Assembly: GCA_027625915.1 (NCBI GenBank)
Contig: JANTQA010000057.1
Coordinates: 6,014,001-6,078,000 of the forward strand
From: Anaeramoeba flamelloides
Taxonomy: Eukaryota; Metamonada; Anaeramoebidae
Direction of reading: 5' to 3'
DNA: 64,000 bases
Positions 24,264-35,907 of this stretch are shown here, in pieces; the stretch's first letter is position 1; each line of letters begins with the position of its first letter. The notes under the pieces were generated by a model, which was not told the origin of the DNA, searched no databases, and saw only the letters and a list, made by a program, of their open reading frames with translations. The position numbers and the translations under genes were made by a program.

Positions 24264-27200
24264 ATGGATCAAACACAATATTTAAAAAGTATGAAACAAG
24301 GAAGAGGAGGAAGAGGGGGGAGAAGAGGAAGAGGCAGAGGCAGAGGAGGGAGATCTCAAAATTCACGTTTTGGACAGAACACAAACAAAGTAGAGCGTAA
24401 CCAAACGACTTCTAATCAACAAGAAACTGAAAAAACACAGCAAACTATCAAATTGCCAAAATCATCAGGAATTTCCCTACCAAAACCTTCCACTTCAATC
24501 CAACTTCCATCACCCAACCAAAAAAGTAATACAACAAAAACACCACAAATTGGGTTACCTCAAATTAAACTTCCTGAACAAAAAAAAGAAGAACAAGAAC
24601 AACAAGAAGAACAAGAAGAAAAAGAAGAACAAGAAGAACAAGAAGGACAAGAAGCAAAAGAGCTAGATCAAAATGAAAAAAAACAACAAGAACAACTTGA
24701 AAAAATTGAAGAACTCCGTAAAAGAAAAGAACAAGAAGAATTAAATAAAAACAACAAACAACAAACTGAAACAACCTCTCTTCCGTTAAACGAAAATGAT
24801 CTTAAAGAAAAACAAAGACAAGAAAGGATTAAAAAATTCCAAGAGGAACTAAATAAAAAAAGAAATGTTGGAAGAGGTAGAGGAAGAGGCAGAGGTAGAG
24901 GTAGAGGCAGAGGTAGAGGAAGAGGAAGGGGAAGAGGAAGAGGAAGAGGAAGAGCAAGAGGAAACGAAAGAGGGAGAGGAATAGGAAGAGGAAGAGCAAG
25001 AGGAGTTAAACTCACTCGGGCGTCTTCTATGCATATACCAAAAACCACGAATAATTTACTTGATAGCCCTCCCTCAGAAAGAAAAAAATTCCCTTTAGAA
25101 AAAGAAACAACAATACCAAAACCTTCTGAAACAACACAAGGCAACGATCAAAAGCAAGAAAAAAAAATTGAAATTGAAATCGAAAATGTTCAGACAAAAA
25201 ATGGACAAACAAAAGACAAAAAATCACAAGAACAACTTAAAGTAAAAAAATTACAAGAGTTAGAAATTCAAAAAAAAGAACAAAGAATGAAAAAAGAGAC
25301 AAAAAAAAGATTTCGAATGAAAAAAGTTTGTTTTTTTTTTTTTTTTCCTTTTTAATTAATTTTTAATTTTCTTTTCTCATTTTCATTTTCATTCCATAAT
25401 TATGATAACCGTTCATGATTTTAAACAGCAAACCATTTATAATGGTATAATCTAAAAATGGATTTAAAAAAACAAAACAATTTATTTATCACAACAAATA
25501 TTATGATTAAAGTCATTGACAAAACTTTTTTCATACAGATTTATAATGTTAGCTAATAATTAAAACCATAAAAAAAAAAAAAATTACAAAACAATTTCTC
25601 AAATTAAAAAATAATTGGTACAATTGAAATTTTCATTACCAATCAAAACACTTTTCATAAAGTGGAAAAAAAAATTGTAATTTACTTTTTTTTTTTTTCC
25701 ATTAAAAAGTGGGTAAAAAAAATTAAAAACACCTAGGCACTTAAAATTAGTTTTTTATTTTAATTTTTAAGAAATTAAAAGAAAAATTTATTTAATTTTC
25801 TTTCTATTGATCAAATTAAAAAAACCGCGGTTAGGCTTTTCCAGAAATTAAAAGAATTTAGTAAAATCAAAGATTTAACTCTGTTCTTAAAAGTCAAATA
25901 AAAACTGTCGTTAGTTTTTCTAGAGTTTTCTGTTTATTTGGAAAATCGTTGATTTTACTTAATTATTTTGACTTTTCTATTTATTTGTGAAGTGTTCTAG
26001 GTTTTTTTTACTTTTTGAAATAAACAGAAAATCAACAGTGAAGTGTTCTAGCTTTTTTGAGGTTTTCTATTTGATTCTTTAAGTGTTCTCGGTTTTTTTG
26101 ATTTTTCCGTTTATTTGGAAAATCAATAGATTTTCGTTAGGTTTTTTTGAGGTTTTCTATTTATGTGGAAAATCAATAGATTTTCGTTAGGTTTTTTTGA
26201 GGTTTTCTATTTATGTGGAAAATCAATAGATTTTCGTTAGGTTTTTTTGAGTTTTCTATTTATGTGGAAAATCAATAGATTTTCCAAATAAAATAGAAAA
26301 CCTCAAAAAAACCTAGAACACTTCACAAATAAAATAGAAAACCTCAAAAAAACCGAGAACACTTAAAGAATCAAATAGAAAACCCCGCGAAAAGTATCAT
26401 GTGCTTTTTTTTTAAAATTTGAGTTTTGATTTGGAAATTGATTGATTTTTTAATCAAAAACTCAAACCCCAGAAAAGCAAGGCAGGCTATGATACTACCC
26501 GAACCACCAATTTCAATTAAAGAGATATTGCTACAATGGATGAGAGTGCGAATCTGGTCAATTCTCCCAAAGTTTGGATCAGCACCACAAATTGAGATGT
26601 ATAATGTCCCAATTGCAATTCCTGTTCAATTTTTATAATAGTCAAAAAGAATCAAACCAGTTAGACGATTTCTTCAAAGAATTATCTGTTCTATGAAGGA
26701 TAAGCCCGATTTTTCATTAAAATTACCACCTTGGTGGTTTTTGTGACTATTTGAGAAAATAATAAACATTAAGAAATAATGTGATTACCAGGATTCCCGA
26801 TCTTTTTGGTATAAGATTGTAGTTTGTACACTTTGCCAATGGGCTTATCGCCAGTTCTCTAAAAATTGTAATTTTTTTTATTTGAATCCACACTTTAAGA
26901 TCATTTACTGTTTTGAAATTATATAGAGTAATAGGGGAATATCAAACCAAACATTCAATTTTCAAGAATTTGTATTAGAGACACTCAACCATTTGAATAT
27001 CCTTCACTTTGAAAAAAAATTGTAAAGTGATTATTAAAAAAATTGAAACAAAAAAAATCAAAATGTTTTGATTATATATTAAAAGTTTTTCAACAATAAA
27101 TGATTTAAAGTGGTGTGGAGAGTATAAAAACAAAAAAAACTCAATTTTTTTAAACACTTTTTTTTTTTTTTTTTCAAATTGCTAAAAATTAAAATCTATT

Positions 27201-30200
27201 CAATATTGCGCCTTTAAATATTTGGTTGAGATTGTGGTTATAACACATGCAAATCTGAAAATTTTACTTTATTAAAAAAGAAAAGTCAAGAAAATAAATT
27301 TAAAAAAAAATTGTTTTGAAAAGTTGTAACAGACTTTCTTTTATATCCTCAGTGCTGCTTTAAAAACATTGAAAAATAAAATTTTAAATTATCTAAGAAT
27401 TTATAATCTCGATTACCATCTTTTTAATTGTATTTTTCATTTTTCTATTCAATCCACTTTTTTTGGTTTTGCTAATTTCAAAATTTACCAAAACCTTTTC
27501 AAGTAATTCTATAAATCTTTTAAATATAATTTGATATATGTGAGACACTTTCTTTTATTTCAGCACAACCAATTTAAAAATTCTTTATTTCATCTCAACT
27601 AAATTAAAAAATCTTTATTTAATCAAGGAATCACCACACATTATAAAAATTGATTTGAACATTGAATAAAAGGAAATTAAAAATGGGCTAACATTACAAA
27701 ACATTTTTATATTTTTGCTTTTTTTTATAAAAAAATCAAAACAAATTGTTTAAATTTTTAATTAATGATAAAAAAAAAGTAACAAAGATCTTTATTAGAT
27801 TCAAAAAATTCAGATCTTATTGGTTTTATTTTGAATCAAATAATTTAATAAATAATAATTTATTAATATTTTCTAATTAAAACTAAAAATAATAATAAAA
27901 ACCAGCAACCAAATATTTAGAAGAGTTAAATCACACTTTTAAGATAATCTGCTCATTAATTTGATATAAATTTTGTTAATATTAGAAAATAAAAGAGTTT
28001 TTAGTTTTTTTATTTATTTTTTATTGTAAATGTAGAGAGGTGATTCAACAAAATTACCTTCTGTTTATTTGAAACCCTAAATTTATTTAGAGTTTTTTTT
28101 ACCCTAGCTAAATTTCGGCAAGATTACGTCCCATAGGATAGCTTTTCTTTCAAAAAATGAAAAGAAAAACTTTTTTTTTTTAATCAAAGACAAGCAAAAG
28201 AGAAAAACAAGATATTTAAAAAAATAATACAAAAAAAATAAAAACTTTAAAAGTTTTGTTTTGTAACCCGAATGATTGAATGGGTTCGTGTTTTTTATCT
28301 TTTATGTCGAAAATTTCTGGATCACCATAATAATTTATTTTAATAAAGAGGTCTAAATATCTGAACAACTATAGATTAAATGAAAAAGGCTACTTTATTA
28401 AGTTTTAAATTAGAAATTTAGGTAAGTTATGAATCTATAAAGTACTGAGTTTTTAAGAATAAGAATTTGGTTTCAAGCTTTTCTTTTTGTTTTTTGTTTT
28501 TTTATTTTTGAAAGTTTTTTATTTTTTTTATTTTTTTGTAAGTTATCCAAAATCTTGTTTTCGAAAAATCCCATTACAAGATATAGACACGTCAATATTA
28601 ACACAGCTCAAGTACAGACTGTACATATTGTACGGAAAGTCCGATTCGGTTCACTTCAGTTCGGTTTCAAATTACTTCAGTTGCTTCAGTACAATTAAGT
28701 CCAATTGATTTAAGATCTAATCAGAACAAGTTTAATGTGTGTAAGATCTAATCATGAACAAGTCCAATAATTCTTATAATGATTTTTTTATTATTTTACC
28801 TTTCCCAAACATTAAAAAAAAACAAAAACAAAAAAAGCACTTTAAAATGAAGAGTAGGAACCTAAGGAACCTAACCAACCTAAGGAACTTAAGGAACCGA
28901 AACAGCTTTTAAAAAATGGAATTTGGAAAATGTAAAAAGTATAAAAAATGAAAAAATTAGTTTTTTGAATTTATTTTTTAATGTAACCGAAAATAAATAG
29001 AGAAATAAAAATCTAAAAGATCAAAAAACCAAACGAACTAGAACAGGAACAGGAATTAGTCAAACAAAAGACAAACACCAATCAAAACTCAGGGATTATG
29101 TAACAACTTTCATTTCAATCTTAACATGAAGTACTTATTCCCTAAATGATTTTTAAATCATAAAAAAAAAAAAAACAAGGATTAAAACAATTTTCTATGT
29201 TTATATTGAAAAAAAAACAACCCCACACTTTCTTTAAAATCATTTTAACAATTTTGAAATCAACTAAAAGAATTTCATTCGAAATACTTTTAATTTTTCA
29301 TCATTAAAATATTTAGTTTGTTTTGACAAAACGTTGTTATTGAAAAGAAAATAAATTCAAACTGTAAAAATATTTAACTTTAAAAAAAGTTTTGGGAACC
29401 TTAAAATTGTGAAGTAAAAAAATACATTATTTTTTATCCTTTTCATGAATTAAACAACTCAATACTATAAATTCTTTTTTTTTTTTTTGCCATTTAAAAA
29501 CAATGATAAATAACCAATTGAAAGATTTATTTTTATCCTTGTTTGAGTATTTTATATTGGCTCAAGAAACAATATTTGTATAAATTGAGTGATTTACTTG
29601 ATTTAGGATTACCTATTTTTAAATACATCAAAAATAAATATTATGTGCAAAGCAAATGCAATTTGATTTAATTTTTTTAACAAATCTAATAATGTTATGT
29701 ATGACATAATGTCAATAACTTTTCATGTTCTGATAATTTAAATACTGACACTCAATCTTTCGAATATATTTGATATTTTAAAGCACTACTGAGAATTTAA
29801 AAGAAAGTCTGTTACAACTTTTCAAAACAATTTTTTTTTAAATTTACTTTCTTGACTTTTCTTTTTTAAAAAAGTCCAAATTTCTAATTTAATAAGAATA
29901 TAACCACAATCCCAACCAAATATTTAACCACACAAAATGTGAATAGATTTTAATTTTAAAGCAATTTGAAGTAAATTTAAATAACAATTGTTTTTCATAA
30001 ATAGAGTTATTTTTGTTTTTATGTCCCTGGTACTGCTTCAAGCAAAACAAATATAAGAGAGAAATTCTCGATTTATCAATATCTTTTTAATCAAAAACAA
30101 CAATTTTTTTTTATTTTATTTTTTAATCATAAATTAAATTCCATTTTAATAGAGAGTCACTGGCAAGGATGGAACACTATTTCCATATATTCCATTTGAA

Positions 30201-32613
30201 GTACCATTACGACCAGAAAAAAAACCACCATCATATTTATTAGGCGATCAGCCACCAAATTTTGAAAAACTGAATTATAGAAAGGGACCAATTAAATCGC
30301 TTATTAAAAAACCAAAGGTTGATCGAAGTGATTGGAAAAAGCAAATTTTAAACAAACATAAAGGGCTAGCAGATTTAAGAGAAAGAGTATTTCCATTACA
30401 AAGAGCAACCGGATTTGCAAGAATATTTAACCCTGTCCAAAAGCAAGTTAAACAAAAATTTTCCAATGAGCAAGTTCTTCAATTGATCATGCATCACATG
30501 GTTGCTTTAGGTTTAAGAAATACACAAAGAATAATTGAAATGGAATCTGGTGTTAAATATAAGCCACAATATTTAAATGATTCTAGATTACATACCATTG
30601 TTAGATCTGCAATAAAGAAATCAGAAAAAGTCTATAGATTGACTCTTGATGAAAAACCAATTTCAACAAAAAAAAACCAAACAAATAACCAAGTCAAAAA
30701 GAATAATAATAATAATCAAAAAAATAAAAAAGAAGAAAAAAAAGAAGAAGAAGAGGAAAAAGACACTGAAGTTATTGAGCATTTAGTTAACATAGGGTAA
30801 ATAGCATTTATTATTCTAATAAAAAAATTTTGAAAAAATAAAAAAAAATTAATTTTATTTATTTTTTTTATAATTTGCTCATTTTTATTTTTGAAAACAT
30901 TTATATTATTTATAATAAAATACAAATGACAAAAAAAAAAAACAAAAAACAAAAAACAAAAAACAAAAAAACAAAAAAACAAAAAAACAAAAAACACAAA
31001 ACAAAAAACAAATAATAAATAACAAATAACCAACAACAAAAAAATAGTCTAAAAGATGATGAAGATGATGATGAAGATGACGTACCAATTTGGGATGAAC
31101 CAGAAGGAGAAAAATATTTAAAATATTCAACTGAAAAGGGAAAAGACGGAAGGCCACATATCAAAGCAGCCACAACAAATAAAATGGTAGAAAAATTAAC
31201 GGATCCTACAGGCGTTAGTATGGATTATCTTCAAACATGCTTATTAACTTATCAATCATTTACTTCATCAGAAAAATTATTAACCAAATTAATTGAAAGG
31301 TTCCATGTCCCCAAATTAAGAACTGAAAACGAGGATGAATATAATAGAAAAAAAAATTCTGTACAAATTAGAGTTGGTAATGCTATTAAAATTTGGATAG
31401 ATAAATATTTACAAACACCGAGTGAAAAAGTTTTACACTATTTGGAAGAATTTTTAAAAGGCGAAGTTCAGGAACAGCATCCCAAAATGGCTCAACAATT
31501 ATTAAAGAAATTTGAAGCTTTAAAAGAAAGGAAAGGTAAATCCGTGAAAAAAGTTTTTATGCAAGACCCACCAGAACCAATCATTCCTAAAAATATCTTT
31601 TCTCCAAAACTTAATCTTTTTGATGTTGATGAATTAGAAATTGCGAGACAAATTACTTTGATTGATTATGATATGTATTCTAAAATTCAAGTAAACTTTA
31701 TTGTTTTTTTTTTGTCTTTTTTTTTTTTAAAATTGTTTTTCTTTTTACTTTTTTTTTTTCTTTTTTTTTTCAATTAATCAATTTATTAATTTTTTTTTCA
31801 TTTTAATAAATTATTTATTCATCAATTTAATAACCATTTATATCTTTGTCTCTCTAACAAACAATAAAATATAAAAAACAATATAATATTTTAAATTAAA
31901 TTAAATTACTGGAATAAAACCAATTTCTTTCAACAAATTTTTTTTTTTTTATTTAGCCAACCGAATTGTTAAATCTGTCCTGGAGCAAAGCCAAATACAA
32001 GCATAGAGCACAAAATGTACTAGCATTTATTTATCGATTTAATAATTTATCTCATTGGATCGCAACAGAAATATTACATCATGACAAAATTCGCAAAAGA
32101 ACAGCCATTTTAGATAAAACCATCCGGCTCGCAGGTAAACTCCGAGAGCTACAAAACTTTAATTCCATAATTGCAATTTTATCTGGGCTAAACTCTGCTT
32201 CAGTCCATAGATTAAAGTTTACTTGGGAAGACTTACCAAAAACAAGCCAAGAAATAATGAACAAACTTGATGTCGAAATGTCTGCAGATCAGGCATACAA
32301 AAGATATCGACAAGCACTTCACGGAGTTAATCCGCCGTGCATCCCCTATCTTGGTGTCTATTTAACTGATCTTACCTTTATTGAAGATGGTAACCCCAAT
32401 AAAGTTGACGGGTTGATTAATTTTTATAAAAGAAGATTGGTTTATGCAGTTATAGACGAAATCCAACAATACCAATTACGACCTTATTCCTTTCAGCGCA
32501 TACATCAAATATATACCCATCTCGATAAATTAAAAATTTGGGATGAAAATGAATGTTATAAACGATCATTAAAATATGAACCTAGAAAGTCTAAAAGGGA
32601 TGATATCAAATAA
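24264..32613 (+). CDS. RasGEF protein with RGG-rich N-terminus
   Basis: Guanine nucleotide exchange factor for Ras-type GTPases. Exons: 24264-25325, 30153-30796, 31048-31690, 31957-32613; about 1001 aa. Exon 1 (ATG 24264) gives RGG/RG-rich residues ~13-30, a Gln/Glu/Lys middle, a second RG run near residues 198-255, and a charged helix ending RFRMKK. Exon 2 (VTGKDGTLFPYIPFEVP) carries a LisH-like helix pair (EQVLQLIMHHMVALGL) near residue 460. Exon 3 holds the RasGEF_N domain (GVSMDYLQTCLLTYQSF) and starts the CDC25 domain (ARQITLIDYDMYSKIQ). Exon 4 completes it (HRAQNVLAFIYRFNNLSHWI, SGLNSASVHRLKFTWEDLP, PPCIPYLGVYLTDLTFIEDG). Junctions 2-3 and 3-4 fit in phase and sense. Joining exon 1 over a 4827-bp intron rests on matching phase and on a stop right before exon 2; it is likely, not proven. 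RG repeats suggest RNA or nucleic-acid contact, which is unusual for a Ras GEF. Confidence 0.88.
25810..26390. repeat. Complex fold-back repeat with 50-bp tandem units
   Basis: Three units of exactly 50 bp (GATTTTCGTTAGGTTTTTTT ... GGAAAATCAATA) begin at 26129, 26179 and 26229, with a partial unit before them. The stretch 26285-26390 is the reverse complement of 26040-26125 (CTCAAAAAAACC-AGAACACTT units), so the region is one large imperfect palindrome. Similar GTTAGGTTTTTT ends occur at 59.8-60.3 kb and 35.1 kb. Confidence 0.75.
27174..27361. repeat. Left arm of 2.8-kb inverted-repeat pair
   Basis: Reverse complement of 29780-29971, with long identical blocks such as GAAAAGTTGTAACAGACTTT and AAATATTTGGTTG. 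Possibly ends of a large non-autonomous element in the Ras GEF intron. Confidence 0.7.
29780..29971. repeat. Right arm of 2.8-kb inverted-repeat pair
   Basis: Partner of 27174-27361. The 2.4 kb between the arms shows no ORF and no further inverted pairing that I can see, and no clear target duplication outside the arms. Confidence 0.7.
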
Positions 32614-33314
32614 ATATTCGTTATTATCTTTTATTTTTATATTTTTTAAAAAACTAAAGTTATAATGTTCTTTATAATTTTTTATTTTTTTTTATTTTTT
32701 ATTTTCTATTTATTAAATTAATACAATTTTAAAAAATAATAAGTTTGATTTATTTGATTTTTATTTCTTTTTTATCTTGATTTGGAATTCATTAGATAAC
32801 CTAATCCTTTTCAAAATATTTTTCAAAATCGTCTTCTAAATTGTCTTGATAAGTCAACTTTGTGCTTTATTTATGGATATTGTTTTTTTTTGCTCATTTC
32901 ATGGATAAAAAATAAAATTTTTATCATTTTAACAATATTTTAGCTAGATTTTTTCTAAAACTTATCTATAAAGGAATAGAAGACTCTTGGAATCTAGTTT
33001 CTGATTCTCATTTTGTTTTTAAAAAAAAATTAGACACAAGAATTGCTGTTCTTAATTTACTATTTGAACTTAATGGACTTAAAAAAAAATATAAAAATAA
33101 GGAATTTTTTATAGTTACAATTAATATCAAAAAATGCTTAGATACAATTAGTCCTATACTAGTTCATCATGCTCTCAATAAATATATTAAAAATAAAAAA
33201 AAAAACAAAATTTGGTTACAAAAATATTATAAAAAAGAAGGAATTTGAGTTTATCAAGGAGATCCTCTTTCTCCATTAATGTTTTGATTTATTAGCCACT
33301 TTTTAATTGATATA

Positions 33315-34353
33315 AACTCAATTCCAAAAATTGGGGCACACCTTCAAAATCAGTTTAATTCTAAGAAAAGTGATATTTGACTCTTAAATAGAAACATTAG
33401 ATATTAACAATCAATAGAAATAATTTTATAGTTAATTATTTATCATTTTTTTTCATTATTTTTTGATTTTTGATTTTCAATAATTTTTTTGATTTTTTTT
33501 GGATTCTTTTTTTTTCAAAACTTTTCGAAAATCTCAAAATCACTTTAAAATGAAATTTAAGAGTTTTGATTCTGATCACAAAAAAAAAATTTTTTGGTTC
33601 TATAAAATGAAAAAAGATTCTTTTTTTACCAAGAAAAAATTTTTTTGAAAAAAAATCATGATATGGTGTGCTAGAGCACATGGCCTACAAACAAACCTTA
33701 TTACCATTAATGGAAATGTGAATACTGAATGTATTATTAATGATATTTTCAAAAAATCAAATGTAATTCAACTCGCCAATTCAGAATATGGTGAGTTGAA
33801 ATGGATTTTCCAAAAGGATGGAGCTTGTCCACACACTTCAAAAAAAAAATCAAACTTACTTAAACTGTGGATGTAATGTTCTGGAACCTTGACCCCCAAT
33901 TCCCCAGATTCAAACCCAATTGAGAATTTATGGTCAATTATGGATACTAAACTGAAAAAATGTAATCCAAAAAACGAAGAAGAATTTATTAAAATTTTCA
34001 CTAATGTATGGAATACTTTGAGTTGGGAAACCTTAGAAAATTAGTAAACTCCAGATATAAGTATATATTTAGTTATTGAAAGGCAAGGTGAGTCTATTAA
34101 TAGTTTTTATTAATTTTTCTTTCAATAAAAATGGATTTTTTGGTAACTGTGTTCCAAAAATAGTGGCACACTTTTTTTTATTTTTTCTTTTTTATTTTTT
34201 GAATTGAATTTTAAATTTACTATAAAATATATAAATAGTATCAATTAAATATTTTCAGATCTTTTATTATTTTAATGGTCAAGTATCATGTATTTTGGAG
34301 TATATTTTTATTAATGTAATTTTTTTTTGTGTCCCATTTTTTGGAATTGAGTT
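33315..34353 (+). mobile_element. Tc1/mariner transposon relic inserted in LINE
   Basis: 1039 bp between TA duplications (33313-33314, 34354-34355). Terminal repeats begin AACTCAATTCCAAAAA at both ends. The + strand frame 33658-34050 reads MIWCARAHGL, FQKDGACPHTSKKK (second catalytic Asp) and, after one in-frame TAA, NSPDSNPIENLW (catalytic Glu). The spacing between these acids is 34, as in DD34E Tc1 elements. The N-terminal half is not readable. A plain DNA transposon, inactive. Confidence 0.85.
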
Positions 34354-35088
34354 TAAATAACAGATTTAGTTCATCATGTTCAAATGTTTCTAGATTACTT
34401 AATTTTAATAATGGAAGGACCAATTCCAGAAATTGACAAAAAAATAATATTAATTATTAAAATTATTTAAGAATTTGGAAGGAATCGAAATATGGATAAA
34501 ACTCTAAAATCAAATCAATTATTGAAAATAAAGTATTTAGGAATTTGACTAGAAAAAAAGAAACATTTTAAAAAAAACTTTCAAAAAGTAAAAAGATAAT
34601 TTTAAAAAAATCAAAATTTTTTTTAATCAACAACATTTAGTTAATGGAGTAAAATTATAAAACAAATCGATATTTTTTAGCCAATTATTTTATGGATTAG
34701 TTATTTTCGATCTAACCCAAAATCATTACAACTCGATAGATGTTTGGATAAATAAAAAAGTCACAAAATTTTTAAAAATTAATCCACAATCTCCGAGTAT
34801 AATTTATAAAACTGAGGTAAAAATAGACAAAGTCAGAATTTTGATATATAAAAGAAGATTTAAACTCAAAAATAAATTTAAAAAATCTTGATTTCTAACA
34901 CATATAAAAAAATTTAAAATTTTCAAAAAAATACAACGAAAATATTAATTGGGAAAGCAGAATATTTAAAATTGCTAAATATGAATCTTGATCAATTTAG
35001 AGAAAACTTGTTAATAAATAGTGCTAAGTGGAAAGGTCAGAAATATTTAAAAATTATTATGTATAATAACAATATCAACAAATAGTTG

Positions 35089-35175
35089 TGTCTAGGTTTT
35101 TTTCAATTTAAGGAATAAACCGAAAATTAAATAAAATTTTCTGTTTAGTTCTTAAATTAAAAAAAACCTAACGAC
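35089..35175. repeat. Hairpin with CTAGGTTTTTT ends
   Basis: TCTAGGTTTTTTTCAATTTAAGGAAT pairs with a 3' arm ending AAAAAAAACCTAA, inside the LINE copy. Similar ends occur at 60237-60325 and in the intron fold-back at 26 kb. Confidence 0.55.
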
Positions 35176-35569
35176 AAAAAATATTTAAAATGAAAATGCT
35201 CGACTTCCATCTCAAAACTAAGAAATTTCACAAATTATCTATATAGATATTCTTATTTTTATGATAAGAATAAAACAAAAATAAAATTTTGCAATTTATC
35301 CAAAAAATATTTAACCTAGATACAGATGAAGATATTGATCATTTTTTATGGGACGTCCCATTCTATAAAGAAAATACAATAATTTGGATTAAAGATTTAA
35401 TTCAAATTAACAAAAAATAAAAAGAATAATATCTTTGATATTATTCGAAATAAAGACTCATTGTTTATTTTATCATTAGTTAATGATAAAGAGAATTATG
35501 ATTCTTTATTGAAATTTCTAAACAAAAATTTAGAAATTAGGGAAGTGCCATCAAGTGCTGTAGAGTGCC

Positions 35570-35645
35570 TAGGTTTTCCAGAATTCAAAAGAATTGAGGA
35601 AAATATATGATTTTACTCCATTCTTTTAAATCCTGGAAAACCTAA
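35570..35645. repeat. Hairpin repeat (family H)
   Basis: CTAGGTTTTCCAGAATTCAA pairs with TTTTAAATCCTGGAAAACCT; directly at the end of the LINE relic, as at 22993. Confidence 0.65.
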
Positions 35646-35907
35646 CAGCTATAAGAGGAAATTAATTTCCTCACTTCAAAATAATGTAAAAAAAAATATT
35701 TATGTTTTTTTATGAATTACTTCATCCTCAATTCTTATCTATTTAGTATTTTACTCAAATAAGAATTAATATTTTTTTTCTTGTTGTAAGATTCATATTA
35801 TAACCCAAATAATAAATGGAAAGTTTCCAGAGAGACAAAAATTTCAACTAATTTTTATTTTTTTATCTTGACCTTTTTTCAAATTGAAAATTAAATCTTG
35901 TACCCAG

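Larger units (their letters stand above)
25326..30152 (+). other. 4.8-kb intron 1 of the RasGEF gene (inferred)
   Basis: Donor AAAAAA|GTTTGT, acceptor TTTTAATAG before exon 2. Contains a complex fold-back with 50-bp tandem units (25.8-26.4 kb), a less AT-rich island (26.45-26.87 kb), a pair of ~190-bp inverted repeats 2.4 kb apart, and unrecognised sequence. If exon 1 belongs to another gene, this is intergenic. Confidence 0.6.
32930..35560 (+). mobile_element. LINE relic with reverse transcriptase, split by a mariner
   Basis: RT blocks in order: SDSHFVFKKKLDTRIAVLNL, FFIVTINIKKCLDTISPILV (motif A region, catalytic Asp replaced by Asn), VYQGDPLSPLMF (motif B); then, after the insertion at 33315-34353, HHVQMFLDDLI-like sequence, KYLGI, LFYGLVIFDLT and the degenerate tail EDIDHFLW. 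Removing the insertion aligns 27 bases around the junction without gap against the LINE at 20110. Several stops and frame changes; dead. The 5' part is missing or unrecognisable before 32930. Confidence 0.75.

Noticed and set aside
24668-25144. Leu/Pro-rich minus-strand ORF
   Set aside because: Shadow of the RG-repeat exon of the Ras GEF gene.
28590-28920. Short direct repeats (CTTCAGTT, CCTAAGGAACC)
   Set aside because: Minor local duplications; no boundaries or second locus found.
28040-29100. Possible element interior between the 27.2 and 29.8 kb arms
   Set aside because: No ORF, terminal motif or repeat partner could be supported.
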